Below, piece by piece: positions 1-6,330 of a stretch of DNA of 6,725 nucleotides. The stretch comes from an uncultured bacterium. Lineage in GTDB: Bacteria; Planctomycetota; UBA8108. Every line of letters begins with the position of its first letter. The first letter of the stretch is position 1. The notes under the pieces are model-generated. The model made no database searches. It was not told where the DNA came from and was given only the letters and a program-made list of their open reading frames with translations. Position numbers and translations under genes: made by a program. The stretch covers positions 1 through 6,725 of the forward strand of contig CAJWZY010000120.1 of the NCBI GenBank assembly GCA_913050545.1. The letters run 5' to 3'.

Positions 1-1
1 C

Positions 2-682
2 CCCCGGCTCACAGCTGACCAGATCGTCGCGACCCTCCTGGCCACCGGCGCCGAGATAAATGACGAAGTTTCAGGACTGAGCTTTCCCCGGGTCGACTGC
101 CTCGGCGCCGTTGAGAGGGTGACGGTACCTCCAGTTACAAACCTGGCGTGCACCCTGAAATCAAACCGCAATCTGCTGACCACCTGGGATGCCCCGGGCG
201 ATATTGAGTCTTTCGAGATCTCCGTCCTCTACGAGGGCAACACCCTGGAATCGGCGATACTCGGTGGCGAAGCCAGGCAGTTCGTCCTGGACAACATCGA
301 ACCGGGCAACTACGAGATCCACATCGGCTCCACCAGGAACGAAATCAGCAGCCCCCGGGAAACCTGTTCGGTCGACATAGGAGAATTCGATGCGTCCTTC
401 ACCCGGGGCAATTGCAACGGCGACCTGGCCTTCGACCTGACGGATGCAATCTTCACCCTGAACCTGCTCTTTTTCTCCGCGGGGGCGACGACAAGCTGTG
501 AGGCCGCCTGTGATTCAAATGATGACGGAGAGCTCAATATCACCGATGCCATCTATGCCCTCGGCACCCTCTTCCTGGGTACGGCCCTCCCACCTCAGCC
601 CTATCCCGGCTGCGGAATCGACCCATCGCAGGCCGGACAGAACCCGTTAAACTGCGAACAGGCTTCCTGCATTTCGCAATGA
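2..682 (+). CDS. Subtilisin-like (S8) serine protease, C-terminal part, with Fn3-like and dockerin-like domains (5' end outside window)
   Basis: The frame is open from base 2 to the TGA at 680-682 (226 residues visible), so the GTG at 119 is an internal Val and not a start. Residues 1-39 (LTADQIVATLLATGAEIND, then FPRVDCLGAVER) match the end of a peptidase S8 domain: the helix after the catalytic Ser and the closing 'PR-(I/V)-D-x-x-x-AV' segment. The catalytic Asp, His and Ser would lie upstream, outside the window. Residues about 42-125 (PPVTNLACTL... TTWDAPGDIESFEI...) look like a fibronectin type III fold. From about residue 134 follows a dockerin-like pair: loop 1 NCNGDLAFD is degenerate (Asn first, no Gly at position 6), loop 2 DSNDDGELN is nearly canonical, then LFLG, PPQPYPGCGIDPS and a terminal Cys-rich tail. 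Probably a secreted protease anchored or sorted by its C-terminus. It converges with the next gene, 20 bp away. Protease assignment is fairly sure; Fn3 is moderate. Confidence 0.85.
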   Translation, partial: PRLTADQIVATLLATGAEINDEVSGLSFPRVDCLGAVERVTVPPVTNLACTLKSNRNLLTTWDAPGDIESFEISVLYEGNTLESAILGGEARQFVLDNIEPGNYEIHIGSTRNEISSPRETCSVDIGEFDASFTRGNCNGDLAFDLTDAIFTLNLLFFSAGATTSCEAACDSNDDGELNITDAIYALGTLFLGTALPPQPYPGCGIDPSQAGQNPLNCEQASCISQ

Positions 683-702
683 GCTGACCGCCCGGCGGCG
701 CC

Positions 703-1680
703 CTATTCGCAGATCTCCAGGCCGATGAGATCCTCACGAGCGGTCGCAACCAGCTCGTCGATAGCTCCCGCGAAGGGCTGAAGAAGCAGGTCGGAGATGG
801 CGTCCTGGGCTGCACCGAAGAGGCCACAGAGAAGTCCTCCCGAAGCATCCAGCTCGATATCCGGGTTCTCAACGACAGCTTCGCCGATCGCCACGATCTC
901 TCGTCTTCCCTCTTCATTTTTCTCAATAACCAGTGGCACGATGATCTCGAAGTTGAAAGGAACATCGTTACCTTCTGCAGAATGAAGGGTGAGCGTACAG
1001 ACTGTCGTACCCAGGAAGCCTGTATCCACCGAGATCGGCAGGTTCTCCACCCTTCCCTCGATCCTGACCCCCAGCACTCCCTCGTCTATATCAATAACCG
1101 GGCTGGCACCAAGAATTTCAATCGGGCACCCCGGCTCACCGGTATCTCCACAATCGGCGGGCGCCTCAGCTGCAGGACAAATCCCCACCTCGAAACCCTC
1201 GACGGGGAGTTTTGCACCTCCGGCAGGCAGGCAGATGACCAGGCCTTCTTCAAATTCAATACCACCCACGATCGCCTCAGCCGCCTCCGTGTCGAAGCAG
1301 GTTTCCTCCTCCGGCTCGCAGAGAGCAAAGGAAGCGCAACCCAGCTCGTCCTCGGAAGGATCCAGTCCACATTCAGAAAATGGTGGCGGCGGCTCGGCAA
1401 CTCCCATGAAGAGATAGCCCGCGATCTTGATGACATCGGTCACATCAACGAGCCCATCATCGCTGGCATCGGCGCTATCGGGACAGACAAACTCTTCATC
1501 GATGACAAAGAGCCTCTGGACGATAAAGATGGCATCGGAGAGATCCAGCTTCCCGTCCTGGTTCACATCGCCCCGCTTGAAGAAAACCTCCTGGGCTCCC
1601 AGCTTCCCGGGGCAGGAAAGAACTCCCGACAGACAGATGACCGCAAATAAAGCCGAAACCGGAAAAAACTGTTTTCTCAT
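703..1680 (-). CDS. Secreted protein of unknown function with N-terminal dockerin-like pair
   Basis: 325 residues from the ATG at 1680. A GTG two codons upstream (1686) is possible, but AAGGGG lies 8 nt before the ATG and only 2 nt before the GTG. Residues 1-29 form a signal peptide (MRKQFF, hydrophobic core ALFAVICLSGVL, probable cleavage after LGA). Residues 35-115 are a paired Ca-binding dockerin-like module: D38-V-N-Q-D-G-K-L-D46, then D71-A-S-D-D-G-L-V-D79, each followed by a helix ending in LF, with Cys 66, Cys 104 and Cys 115 in the conserved positions (VCPD, ECGLDPS, ELGC). Residues about 125-325 are not recognised: acidic, Cys-containing, mostly alternating beta pattern, ending in an amphipathic helical stretch (QDAISDLLLQPFAGAIDEL). 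The module sits at the mature N-terminus, unlike its neighbours. Location outside the cytoplasmic membrane is well supported; function is unknown. It diverges from the FG-GAP gene. Confidence 0.85.
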   Translation of the reverse strand: MRKQFFPVSALFAVICLSGVLSCPGKLGAQEVFFKRGDVNQDGKLDLSDAIFIVQRLFVIDEEFVCPDSADASDDGLVDVTDVIKIAGYLFMGVAEPPPPFSECGLDPSEDELGCASFALCEPEEETCFDTEAAEAIVGGIEFEEGLVICLPAGGAKLPVEGFEVGICPAAEAPADCGDTGEPGCPIEILGASPVIDIDEGVLGVRIEGRVENLPISVDTGFLGTTVCTLTLHSAEGNDVPFNFEIIVPLVIEKNEEGRREIVAIGEAVVENPDIELDASGGLLCGLFGAAQDAISDLLLQPFAGAIDELVATAREDLIGLEICE

Positions 1681-1688
1681 CAACACGA

Positions 1689-1694
1689 CCCCTT
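1689..1694 (-). promoter_or_regulatory. Ribosome binding site deciding the start at 1680
   Basis: CCCCTT on the plus strand reads AAGGGG on the minus strand, 8 nt before the ATG at 1680. The alternative GTG at 1686 would be only 2 nt away, so the ATG is preferred. Confidence 0.6.
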
Positions 1695-1716
1695 ACATGC
1701 TTCCCGTTTAAAGACC

Positions 1717-1730
1717 TGGTCCTTGGACCA
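1717..1730. repeat. Inverted repeat, operator-like, upstream of the unknown secreted gene
   Basis: TGGTCC-TT-GGACCA is a perfect 6-bp inverted repeat with a 2-bp centre, starting 37 bp upstream of the ATG at 1680 (minus strand) in the divergent intergenic region. It has no U-tract and points at a gene start, so an operator is more likely than a terminator. The role is inferred from position only. Confidence 0.35.
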
Positions 1731-1823
1731 CCACTACATGTTAGCACCCCAAAGCCACTACACCTTGAGGATTCGGTATTCTCAGCAACTTAGCACAAAG
1801 TTAGGGTTGGCCTCCCTCCTGCA

Positions 1824-1839
1824 CTTGGAAGCTACCAAG
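1824..1839. repeat. Near-perfect 16-bp palindrome, operator-like, upstream of the FG-GAP gene
   Basis: CTTGGAAGCTACCAAG pairs with its own reverse complement at all positions except one central pair (A1829/A1834). It ends 47 bp before the preferred ATG at 1887 and just upstream of a weak -10-like TAGAAT. A binding site for a dimeric regulator is plausible but inferred from symmetry and position only. Confidence 0.35.
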
Positions 1840-1886
1840 CAGCCTGAGCGATAGTAGAATTGGTAGACCATGGAAAACCGAAACAA

Positions 1887-4172
1887 ATGACTGCCTCCCT
1901 CAACAAGGCCACTCTTGCCGCCCTCATCTGCCTGGCGCTGTGCGCCGCCTGGCCAGGAGGAATCCACGCCCAGATTCCCGAGGAGGATATCTGGGCTGTG
2001 GACCAGCAAAGGGCGAGGGGCCAGCTGACGATCTACAACAGCGAGCCCGGGGGAGGCTTCATCGGCATCCCGCTGGAACTCGGAGATTTCAACAGCGATG
2101 GCAAAATGGATTTTGTCGTCACCGCCATGTTCGCCGACACCGGGCCCTCCAATAACCGGAAGAACGGGGGCGAGGTTTACCTCTACCAGGGCGATGGCCG
2201 GCTGCAGGGAGAGCTCGACCGCGCCCGCCTGCCAGCATCAACCGGAACCCTGACCCTGGAAGGTGAAAGAGGCGGCGACTTCCTCGGAACCGAAGTCTTT
2301 ACCGCAGATGTCAACGGCGATGGAATAGACGATCTTCTCATCGGAGCCCAGAACCTGGACCTGGTTTCAGGTAACACCCTGCGGCGAGACAACTGTGGCG
2401 GTGTGTACGTGGTGCTTGGCCGCCAGGGACTTTTCCAGGGCAACAGCACGCTGGATCTCAGCACCGACAATCCAGGCATCATCAGGATTCTCGGTGCCGA
2501 AACAGGAGAGCGGGTCGGCGTCTGGGTGGAGAGCGGCGATCTCGATGGCGATGGCTTCATGGACATTCTCATCGGCGCCGACCAGTTTCCCGCAGCGCCA
2601 AGGGGAGAAGACAACCGCATCCGCTCCGGCAAGGTCTACATCATCTATGGCCGAGACCGCTTCCCCCCGGAGCTGGACCTTGCCACTGAAAGCGACGGGG
2701 TGAGCATCATCCTCGGGCGCGACAGCGGAGACCACCTCGGCTCCACCCTGCATGCCCGGGATCTCGACGGCGATGGCCAGGACGAGCTGATCGCCTCGGC
2801 CGCGCTCGGACGCCTGTCGGCATCGCTGGCCGCAGGAAGTCCCGTGGTGGCGGTCGGGCTCGGAGGCGGGGATGGACCTACAAACTCGAGACTCAATTGC
2901 GGTGAAACCTACATCTTCTATTCCGATGGAGGCAACGGAGGGCGACTGCCACCCCTGGTCGACCTCCGCTTACCGCTCGAGCCACAGCTTGCCGACCGGG
3001 TCACCACGATCTATGGCTCCGATGCCGACCACCTCCTCGGTGAAGAGATCTCCTCGGGAGATCTCAACGGCGACGGCCGGATGGATCTCATCCTGGGAGG
3101 GCTGACAGCCAATGGTCCCCGGGGTGAACCCCGGGCCGGAGTCGCTGCGATCATTTACGGCTGGCCGGGACTGCGCGGCGCCAACATCGACCTCTCGCCG
3201 GACCCCATCATTCGCCGGCCGCAGGGGCTGAGAACATCATTCCTTTTCGGCAGCAACCCCGGTGACATACTTGCCGACACGCTGAGCGCAGTTGATCTCG
3301 ACGGCGATGGCCTTGACGATCTCTGTGTCGGTATTCCACGTTTCGATGCAGGCAGCGGACTTCGAACACGAACCGATGTCGGCGCAGCCCTCGTGGTCTA
3401 CGGCGACCCCCTGGGCCTGCCGGAAACATGGGAACCCCTGCGCGAGGAGATCCCCTGCAACCTCAGGATCAAGGCGATTGTCGGCAGCCAACCGGAAGAC
3501 CTGCTCGCCTACTCCTTGGTAGCAGGAGATGTCGATGGTGACGGGCATCCGGACCTTTTCGTCAATGCAATGAGAGGCGATGGTGGCGACGGCAGCAGCG
3601 AGGATGCTGGGGAGGCCGTCGCCGTCAACGGCAAGCTGCTGAGCAGGAGAAGCTACAGGATCACCGCGGTTGAGCCCTTCAGCGGAGCGCTCGGTGTCCC
3701 TGTCCCTGTCACCATCCATGGTGGAGATTTCGAGATCGACCCGCAGACAAGGGTGCTGCTCAACGAAGAGCCAGTTGAAGACATCAGGATTATCTGCTCC
3801 AGCAGGATCGAGGTCATCCTGCCCCCCTCGCAGCAAACCGGCCCCCGGACGCTGGCGGTCACCGGACCGGCCGGCTCGGCAATCTTTCCCAACGCGTTCT
3901 TCTATCTCGATGATCGGAAATTCGTCCGTGGAGATTCAGATCTCTCCGGGGCCCTCGAATTCAACGACGGGATCTATATCCTCGGCACCCTCTTCCTGGG
4001 CAACAGGGTGCTCTGCCCCGACGCCAGCGACTTCGATGACGATGGGAGGGTGCATATAACCGATGCCATCGGTCTCTTTCTCTACCTGTTCGACAACGGG
4101 CAGCCGCCTCCTCAGCCCTTTCCCGTGGCCGGTGCGGATCCATCGCCTGACGAGCTCGGCTGCGGCTCCTGA
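1887..4172 (+). CDS. Secreted FG-GAP (integrin-alpha-like) beta-propeller protein with IPT/TIG and C-terminal dockerin-like pair
   Basis: 761 residues from the ATG at 1887. An upstream in-frame TTG at 1860 would add nine polar residues before the signal peptide. No strong Shine-Dalgarno is visible for either start. Residues 1-28 are a signal peptide (core LAALICLALCAAW, cleavage after IHA). Seven FG-GAP repeats follow, with Ca loops of the D-x-(D/N)-x-DG type starting at Asp 67, 141, 218, 292, 392, 470 and 548, each followed by a (D/E)(L/I/F)-type strand and a VY-(I/V/L)-type strand. Seven repeats suggest one complete propeller. Repeat 4 has about 25 extra residues, with a Gly-rich loop. Residues about 590-676 fit an IPT/TIG domain (ITAVEPFSGALGVPVPVTI). 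Residues 677-761 are a dockerin-like pair with loops at D683 and D715; Cys 710 and Cys 759 are kept but the middle Cys is Ala 748. A role in adhesion or binding is likely; the ligand is unknown. Confidence 0.9.
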   Translation: MTASLNKATLAALICLALCAAWPGGIHAQIPEEDIWAVDQQRARGQLTIYNSEPGGGFIGIPLELGDFNSDGKMDFVVTAMFADTGPSNNRKNGGEVYLYQGDGRLQGELDRARLPASTGTLTLEGERGGDFLGTEVFTADVNGDGIDDLLIGAQNLDLVSGNTLRRDNCGGVYVVLGRQGLFQGNSTLDLSTDNPGIIRILGAETGERVGVWVESGDLDGDGFMDILIGADQFPAAPRGEDNRIRSGKVYIIYGRDRFPPELDLATESDGVSIILGRDSGDHLGSTLHARDLDGDGQDELIASAALGRLSASLAAGSPVVAVGLGGGDGPTNSRLNCGETYIFYSDGGNGGRLPPLVDLRLPLEPQLADRVTTIYGSDADHLLGEEISSGDLNGDGRMDLILGGLTANGPRGEPRAGVAAIIYGWPGLRGANIDLSPDPIIRRPQGLRTSFLFGSNPGDILADTLSAVDLDGDGLDDLCVGIPRFDAGSGLRTRTDVGAALVVYGDPLGLPETWEPLREEIPCNLRIKAIVGSQPEDLLAYSLVAGDVDGDGHPDLFVNAMRGDGGDGSSEDAGEAVAVNGKLLSRRSYRITAVEPFSGALGVPVPVTIHGGDFEIDPQTRVLLNEEPVEDIRIICSSRIEVILPPSQQTGPRTLAVTGPAGSAIFPNAFFYLDDRKFVRGDSDLSGALEFNDGIYILGTLFLGNRVLCPDASDFDDDGRVHITDAIGLFLYLFDNGQPPPQPFPVAGADPSPDELGCGS

Positions 4173-5128
4173 GCCGCCTCGCCGGGAACGAGCTTCACCT
4201 GCTCCTGTGCCCACAGCAGAAAGAGCCCCCCGGCAACGAGAACAACCCCGGACACCCACGCCCAGGCCCCTCCTGTCATGCTTTCGCCGAGGTAGAGAGC
4301 CGCCACCAGGTAGGTCAGGAAGGGACTGAGCATCTGGAAGGAGGAGGTGATCGAGGCGCCCAGCCGCAGGAGCGCGACATAGAAGAAAATGTGCGCGATA
4401 CAGACCCCGAAGAGTGCCGTGGAGACAACCAGGATCCAGCCTGTTTGAGACAGGTTCTCGATGGACCCCTCTGCCCCAAAAAACCCCATGAGAATAACGG
4501 TGCCGATCGAGACATACTGGGCGACAACCCCGAAGGCCACCAGCGGCGAGATCCCCTGCATGAAATACCGTACGCTCACACCGTAAAAACCAAAGAACAG
4601 GCCGCAGGAGAGGATGACCCCGATCCCGGTGCCGCTGACCGTGTCGTTAAAAGCTCCGGAGCTCAGGGCCAGTCCCAGCAGACCAGATACCGCCAGCAAC
4701 ATGCCGGCTCTGAAACGCCAGCTGCTGAGCAGGAGGCGCTCACCGGGAAACAGGAGCATCGCGCCCGCCACCGCCCAGATCGTCGAGGCCTTGATGAAGA
4801 ACCCAATGGCGTTAGCCTGGATGTAGTAGGGCGCGGCGGCCCAGAGAATCTGCCCGACAAAGGCGAAGGCGGCCGGCACCAGCGCCCCCACGAGCACCCG
4901 CCGGCCAAGCTCGCCGCGGCGCCAGGCCAGGAAAAGGGCCGGCCACAGGAGCACGGCAGCAATCGGGTAACGGATCCCGTTTGCTGTCCATGGGTCATCA
5001 GGAAGGTACTGGGTCAGGTCCTTGAGCAGGACGGGGGTCGAACCCCAGATGCAGACGTTGGCGAGAACAGCCAGTGTTCCAATGCGGTCAATCTTCACGG
5101 AAGGCGCTTCACAGCCTGTCGGCCACAT
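4112..5128 (-). CDS. EamA/DMT-family membrane transporter
   Basis: 338 residues with ten predicted membrane segments and two EamA halves, the usual length and layout of drug/metabolite transporter proteins. The first helix carries the family-like segment NVCIWGSTPVLLK (residues 24-36). The end of TM8 and the next loop (HIFFYVALLRLGAS) and TM9 (PFLTYLVAALYLGE) fit the second EamA repeat. The last 27 residues are a hydrophilic Pro/Ser/Gly tail. Start is uncertain: the ATG at 5128 overlaps the end of hemB by 20 bp, while a GTG at 5098 would give MKIDRIGTLAVL, a more typical family N-terminus, 10 bp after the hemB stop. Neither has a good Shine-Dalgarno. It is probably co-transcribed with, and translationally coupled to, hemB. 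The 3' end runs 61 bp into the convergent FG-GAP gene. Inner-membrane location is sure; substrate cannot be told from sequence. Confidence 0.88.
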   Translation of the reverse strand: MWPTGCEAPSVKIDRIGTLAVLANVCIWGSTPVLLKDLTQYLPDDPWTANGIRYPIAAVLLWPALFLAWRRGELGRRVLVGALVPAAFAFVGQILWAAAPYYIQANAIGFFIKASTIWAVAGAMLLFPGERLLLSSWRFRAGMLLAVSGLLGLALSSGAFNDTVSGTGIGVILSCGLFFGFYGVSVRYFMQGISPLVAFGVVAQYVSIGTVILMGFFGAEGSIENLSQTGWILVVSTALFGVCIAHIFFYVALLRLGASITSSFQMLSPFLTYLVAALYLGESMTGGAWAWVSGVVLVAGGLFLLWAQEQVKLVPGEAAQEPQPSSSGDGSAPATGKG

Positions 5129-6137
5129 CCCGGGCGAAGTAGGTCAGGATCATGTCTGCCCCCGCCCGCCTGATTGCAACCAGGGTCTCCATGACGGCAG
5201 CATCCTCGTCCAGCCAGCCCATGCGGGCAGCGGCCTTCAGCATGGCATACTCACCGCTGACATTGTAGGCCGCCACCGGAAGCATCGTCTCGGCCTTGAC
5301 CCGGGCGATGACGTCGAGATAGGCCAGCGCCGGCTTGACCATGACGATATCGGCGCCTTCCTCTTCATCGAGGAACACCTCTCGAACCGCCTCCTCGCAA
5401 TTGGCCGGATCCATCTGGTAGGTCTTCTTGTCACCGGAGCGCGGCTGGGAGTCGAGCGCATCACGGAACGGGCCGTAAAAGGCCGAGGCATACTTTGCCG
5501 AATAGCTCAATATGCTCACATTGCTGAATCCATTCGCATCGAGCGCCGCCCGGATACAGCCCACCCTTCCATCCATCATATCTGAAGGCGCCACCATGTC
5601 CGCGCCGCTCTCGGCCTGTGAGACGGCCATCGCCGCCAGCACCTCGAGGGTCTCATCGTTGAGAATCTGCCCGTCCTGGAGAATCCCATCGTGGCCATCG
5701 CTTGAATAGGGATCCAGAGCGACATCTGTGATCACCACCAGCTCGGGCAGGGCATCCTTCAGCTCCCGAACGGTCCGCTGCAGGAGCCCGTCGGGGTTGG
5801 TCGACTCGCTGCCCAGCTTGTCCTTCAATGAATCAGGCAGGGCGGGAAAGAGAGCGACGGCGGGGACCCCCCTGGCAAAAGCCTCCTTCGCCTCCGCCAC
5901 GAGTACGTCGGGGCTGTATCGAAAACAATCCGGCATCGAGTCGATGGGGACCTTCTGGCCCGATCCATCGATCACGAATAGCGGCCAGATGAGATTGTCG
6001 GGCCTCAGGTGCGCCTCGCGCACCAGGCTCCGCACAGCCTCCGACTTTCGATTTCGCCGGGGACGGGAGATGAGGTCGGGAACTTCCAGACCCTCAGCGC
6101 CAGCCACACTATCGACAACAGGTTCCTCGTTGGTCAT
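5109..6137 (-). CDS. hemB: Porphobilinogen synthase (delta-aminolevulinic acid dehydratase)
   Basis: This enzyme condenses two 5-aminolevulinate molecules to porphobilinogen in the cytoplasm, an early common step to haem and other tetrapyrroles. 342 residues from the ATG at 6137, close to the family length; a GTG at 6164 would add nine residues with no better support. Landmarks: LIWPLFV (49-55); metal-site segment DVALDPYSSDGHDGI (138-152), with none of the three zinc-binding Cys found in the zinc enzymes; APSDMMDGRVG (183-193); Schiff-base lysines K215 (SYSAKYASAFYGPFRDA) and K268 (MVKPALAYLD); VSGEY; and C-terminal RRAGADMILTYFA. The pattern is the Mg-type seen in Pseudomonas and, from memory, even closer to plant and cyanobacterial enzymes. 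First gene of a likely two-gene operon with the EamA transporter; divergent from the JAMM peptidase gene. Confidence 0.97.
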   Translation of the reverse strand: MTNEEPVVDSVAGAEGLEVPDLISRPRRNRKSEAVRSLVREAHLRPDNLIWPLFVIDGSGQKVPIDSMPDCFRYSPDVLVAEAKEAFARGVPAVALFPALPDSLKDKLGSESTNPDGLLQRTVRELKDALPELVVITDVALDPYSSDGHDGILQDGQILNDETLEVLAAMAVSQAESGADMVAPSDMMDGRVGCIRAALDANGFSNVSILSYSAKYASAFYGPFRDALDSQPRSGDKKTYQMDPANCEEAVREVFLDEEEGADIVMVKPALAYLDVIARVKAETMLPVAAYNVSGEYAMLKAAARMGWLDEDAAVMETLVAIRRAGADMILTYFARDVADRL

Positions 6138-6198
6138 GAATCTACCGTACAGGGTTGGTCTCACCCCTGTGTCCGCTCAGGCAGGGGCCAAAAGTAAG

Positions 6199-6204
6199 AG
6201 TATA
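6199..6204 (-). promoter_or_regulatory. Candidate -10 box for hemB
   Basis: AGTATA on the plus strand reads TATACT on the minus strand, one mismatch from TATAAT. Transcription would start near 6190, giving a leader of about 55 nt before the ATG at 6137. No matching -35 is evident, so this is tentative. Confidence 0.3.
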
Positions 6205-6254
6205 GCATGCCCCCGCCTGCCGGCAGCAGTAAAGAAAACCCCGGGGGCCTGCAG

Positions 6255-6284
6255 GGGCCCGTAATCTTTCATCCGGGCCGTAAT
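6255..6284. repeat. Imperfect direct repeat, two helical turns apart, upstream of the JAMM gene
   Basis: GGGCCCGTAAT at 6255-6265 recurs as GGGCCGTAAT at 6275-6284, start to start 20 bp, with one base missing in the second copy. It lies directly upstream of the TATACT at 6297-6302, where an activator or repressor could bind on one face of the helix. This may be chance in GC-rich DNA. Confidence 0.3.
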
Positions 6285-6296
6285 ACCTTTTCACTG

Positions 6297-6302
6297 TATA
6301 CT
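6297..6302 (+). promoter_or_regulatory. Candidate -10 box for the JAMM peptidase gene
   Basis: TATACT, preceded directly by TG, is one mismatch from the consensus. Transcription from about 6309 would give a leader of about 29 nt that contains the AGGAG at 6326. No clear -35 is seen. Confidence 0.35.
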
Positions 6303-6325
6303 TCGGCCATTGGAACGGCTCTTAC

Positions 6326-6330
6326 AGGAG
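6326..6330 (+). promoter_or_regulatory. Ribosome binding site supporting a TTG start
   Basis: AGGAG lies 7 nt before TTG 6338-6340, an ideal spacing. The next in-frame ATG (6380) has no such site and would cut off the first strand of the domain. Confidence 0.75.

Larger units (their letters stand above)
1681..1886. promoter_or_regulatory. Divergent intergenic region with short repeats
   Basis: This 206-bp stretch separates two divergent genes for exported proteins and must hold both promoters. No convincing -35/-10 pair is visible. It is less GC-rich than the genes and contains two inverted repeats (1717-1730, 1824-1839), a direct repeat CCACTACA (1731-1738 and 1755-1762) and a direct repeat TTAGCAC (1741-1747 and 1790-1796). 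A weak -10 candidate, TAGAAT, lies at 1855-1860 for the rightward gene. No small ORF or RNA gene is supported here. Confidence 0.5.

Noticed and set aside
119..682. GTG 119 as the start of an independent 187-residue gene
   Set aside because: The frame is open upstream to the window edge and that part encodes the conserved end of a subtilisin domain, so 119 is internal.
683..702. Bidirectional terminator between the first two convergent genes
   Set aside because: The 20-bp gap has only GC-rich bases with no stable hairpin plus T-tract on either strand.
982..1650. 222-residue ORF on the plus strand
   Set aside because: It is antisense to the secreted protein at 703-1680, has no recognisable motif or hydrophobic core, and the minus strand has a signal peptide, RBS and known module.
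1600..1680. Lipobox (VLSC) in the unknown secreted protein, making it a lipoprotein
   Set aside because: Leu at -2 and Ser at -1 fit the lipobox poorly, and a good signal peptidase I site (LGA) follows six residues later.
3237..3836. 199-residue ORF on the minus strand
   Set aside because: Antisense to FG-GAP repeats 6-7 and the TIG domain; the repeated Asp-rich loops explain why the opposite frame stays open.
4391..5173. 260-residue ORF on the plus strand
   Set aside because: Antisense to the EamA transporter; Gln/Arg/Pro-rich low-complexity translation typical of a shadow frame.
5022..5585. 187-residue ORF on the plus strand, and 5728-6264 likewise
   Set aside because: Both are antisense to hemB, whose protein is strongly conserved throughout.
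6205..6265. GC-rich palindromes CTGCCGGCAG and CCTGCAGG as intrinsic terminators
   Set aside because: Short arms, no T-run after them on either strand, and they lie between divergent gene starts where no terminator is expected.
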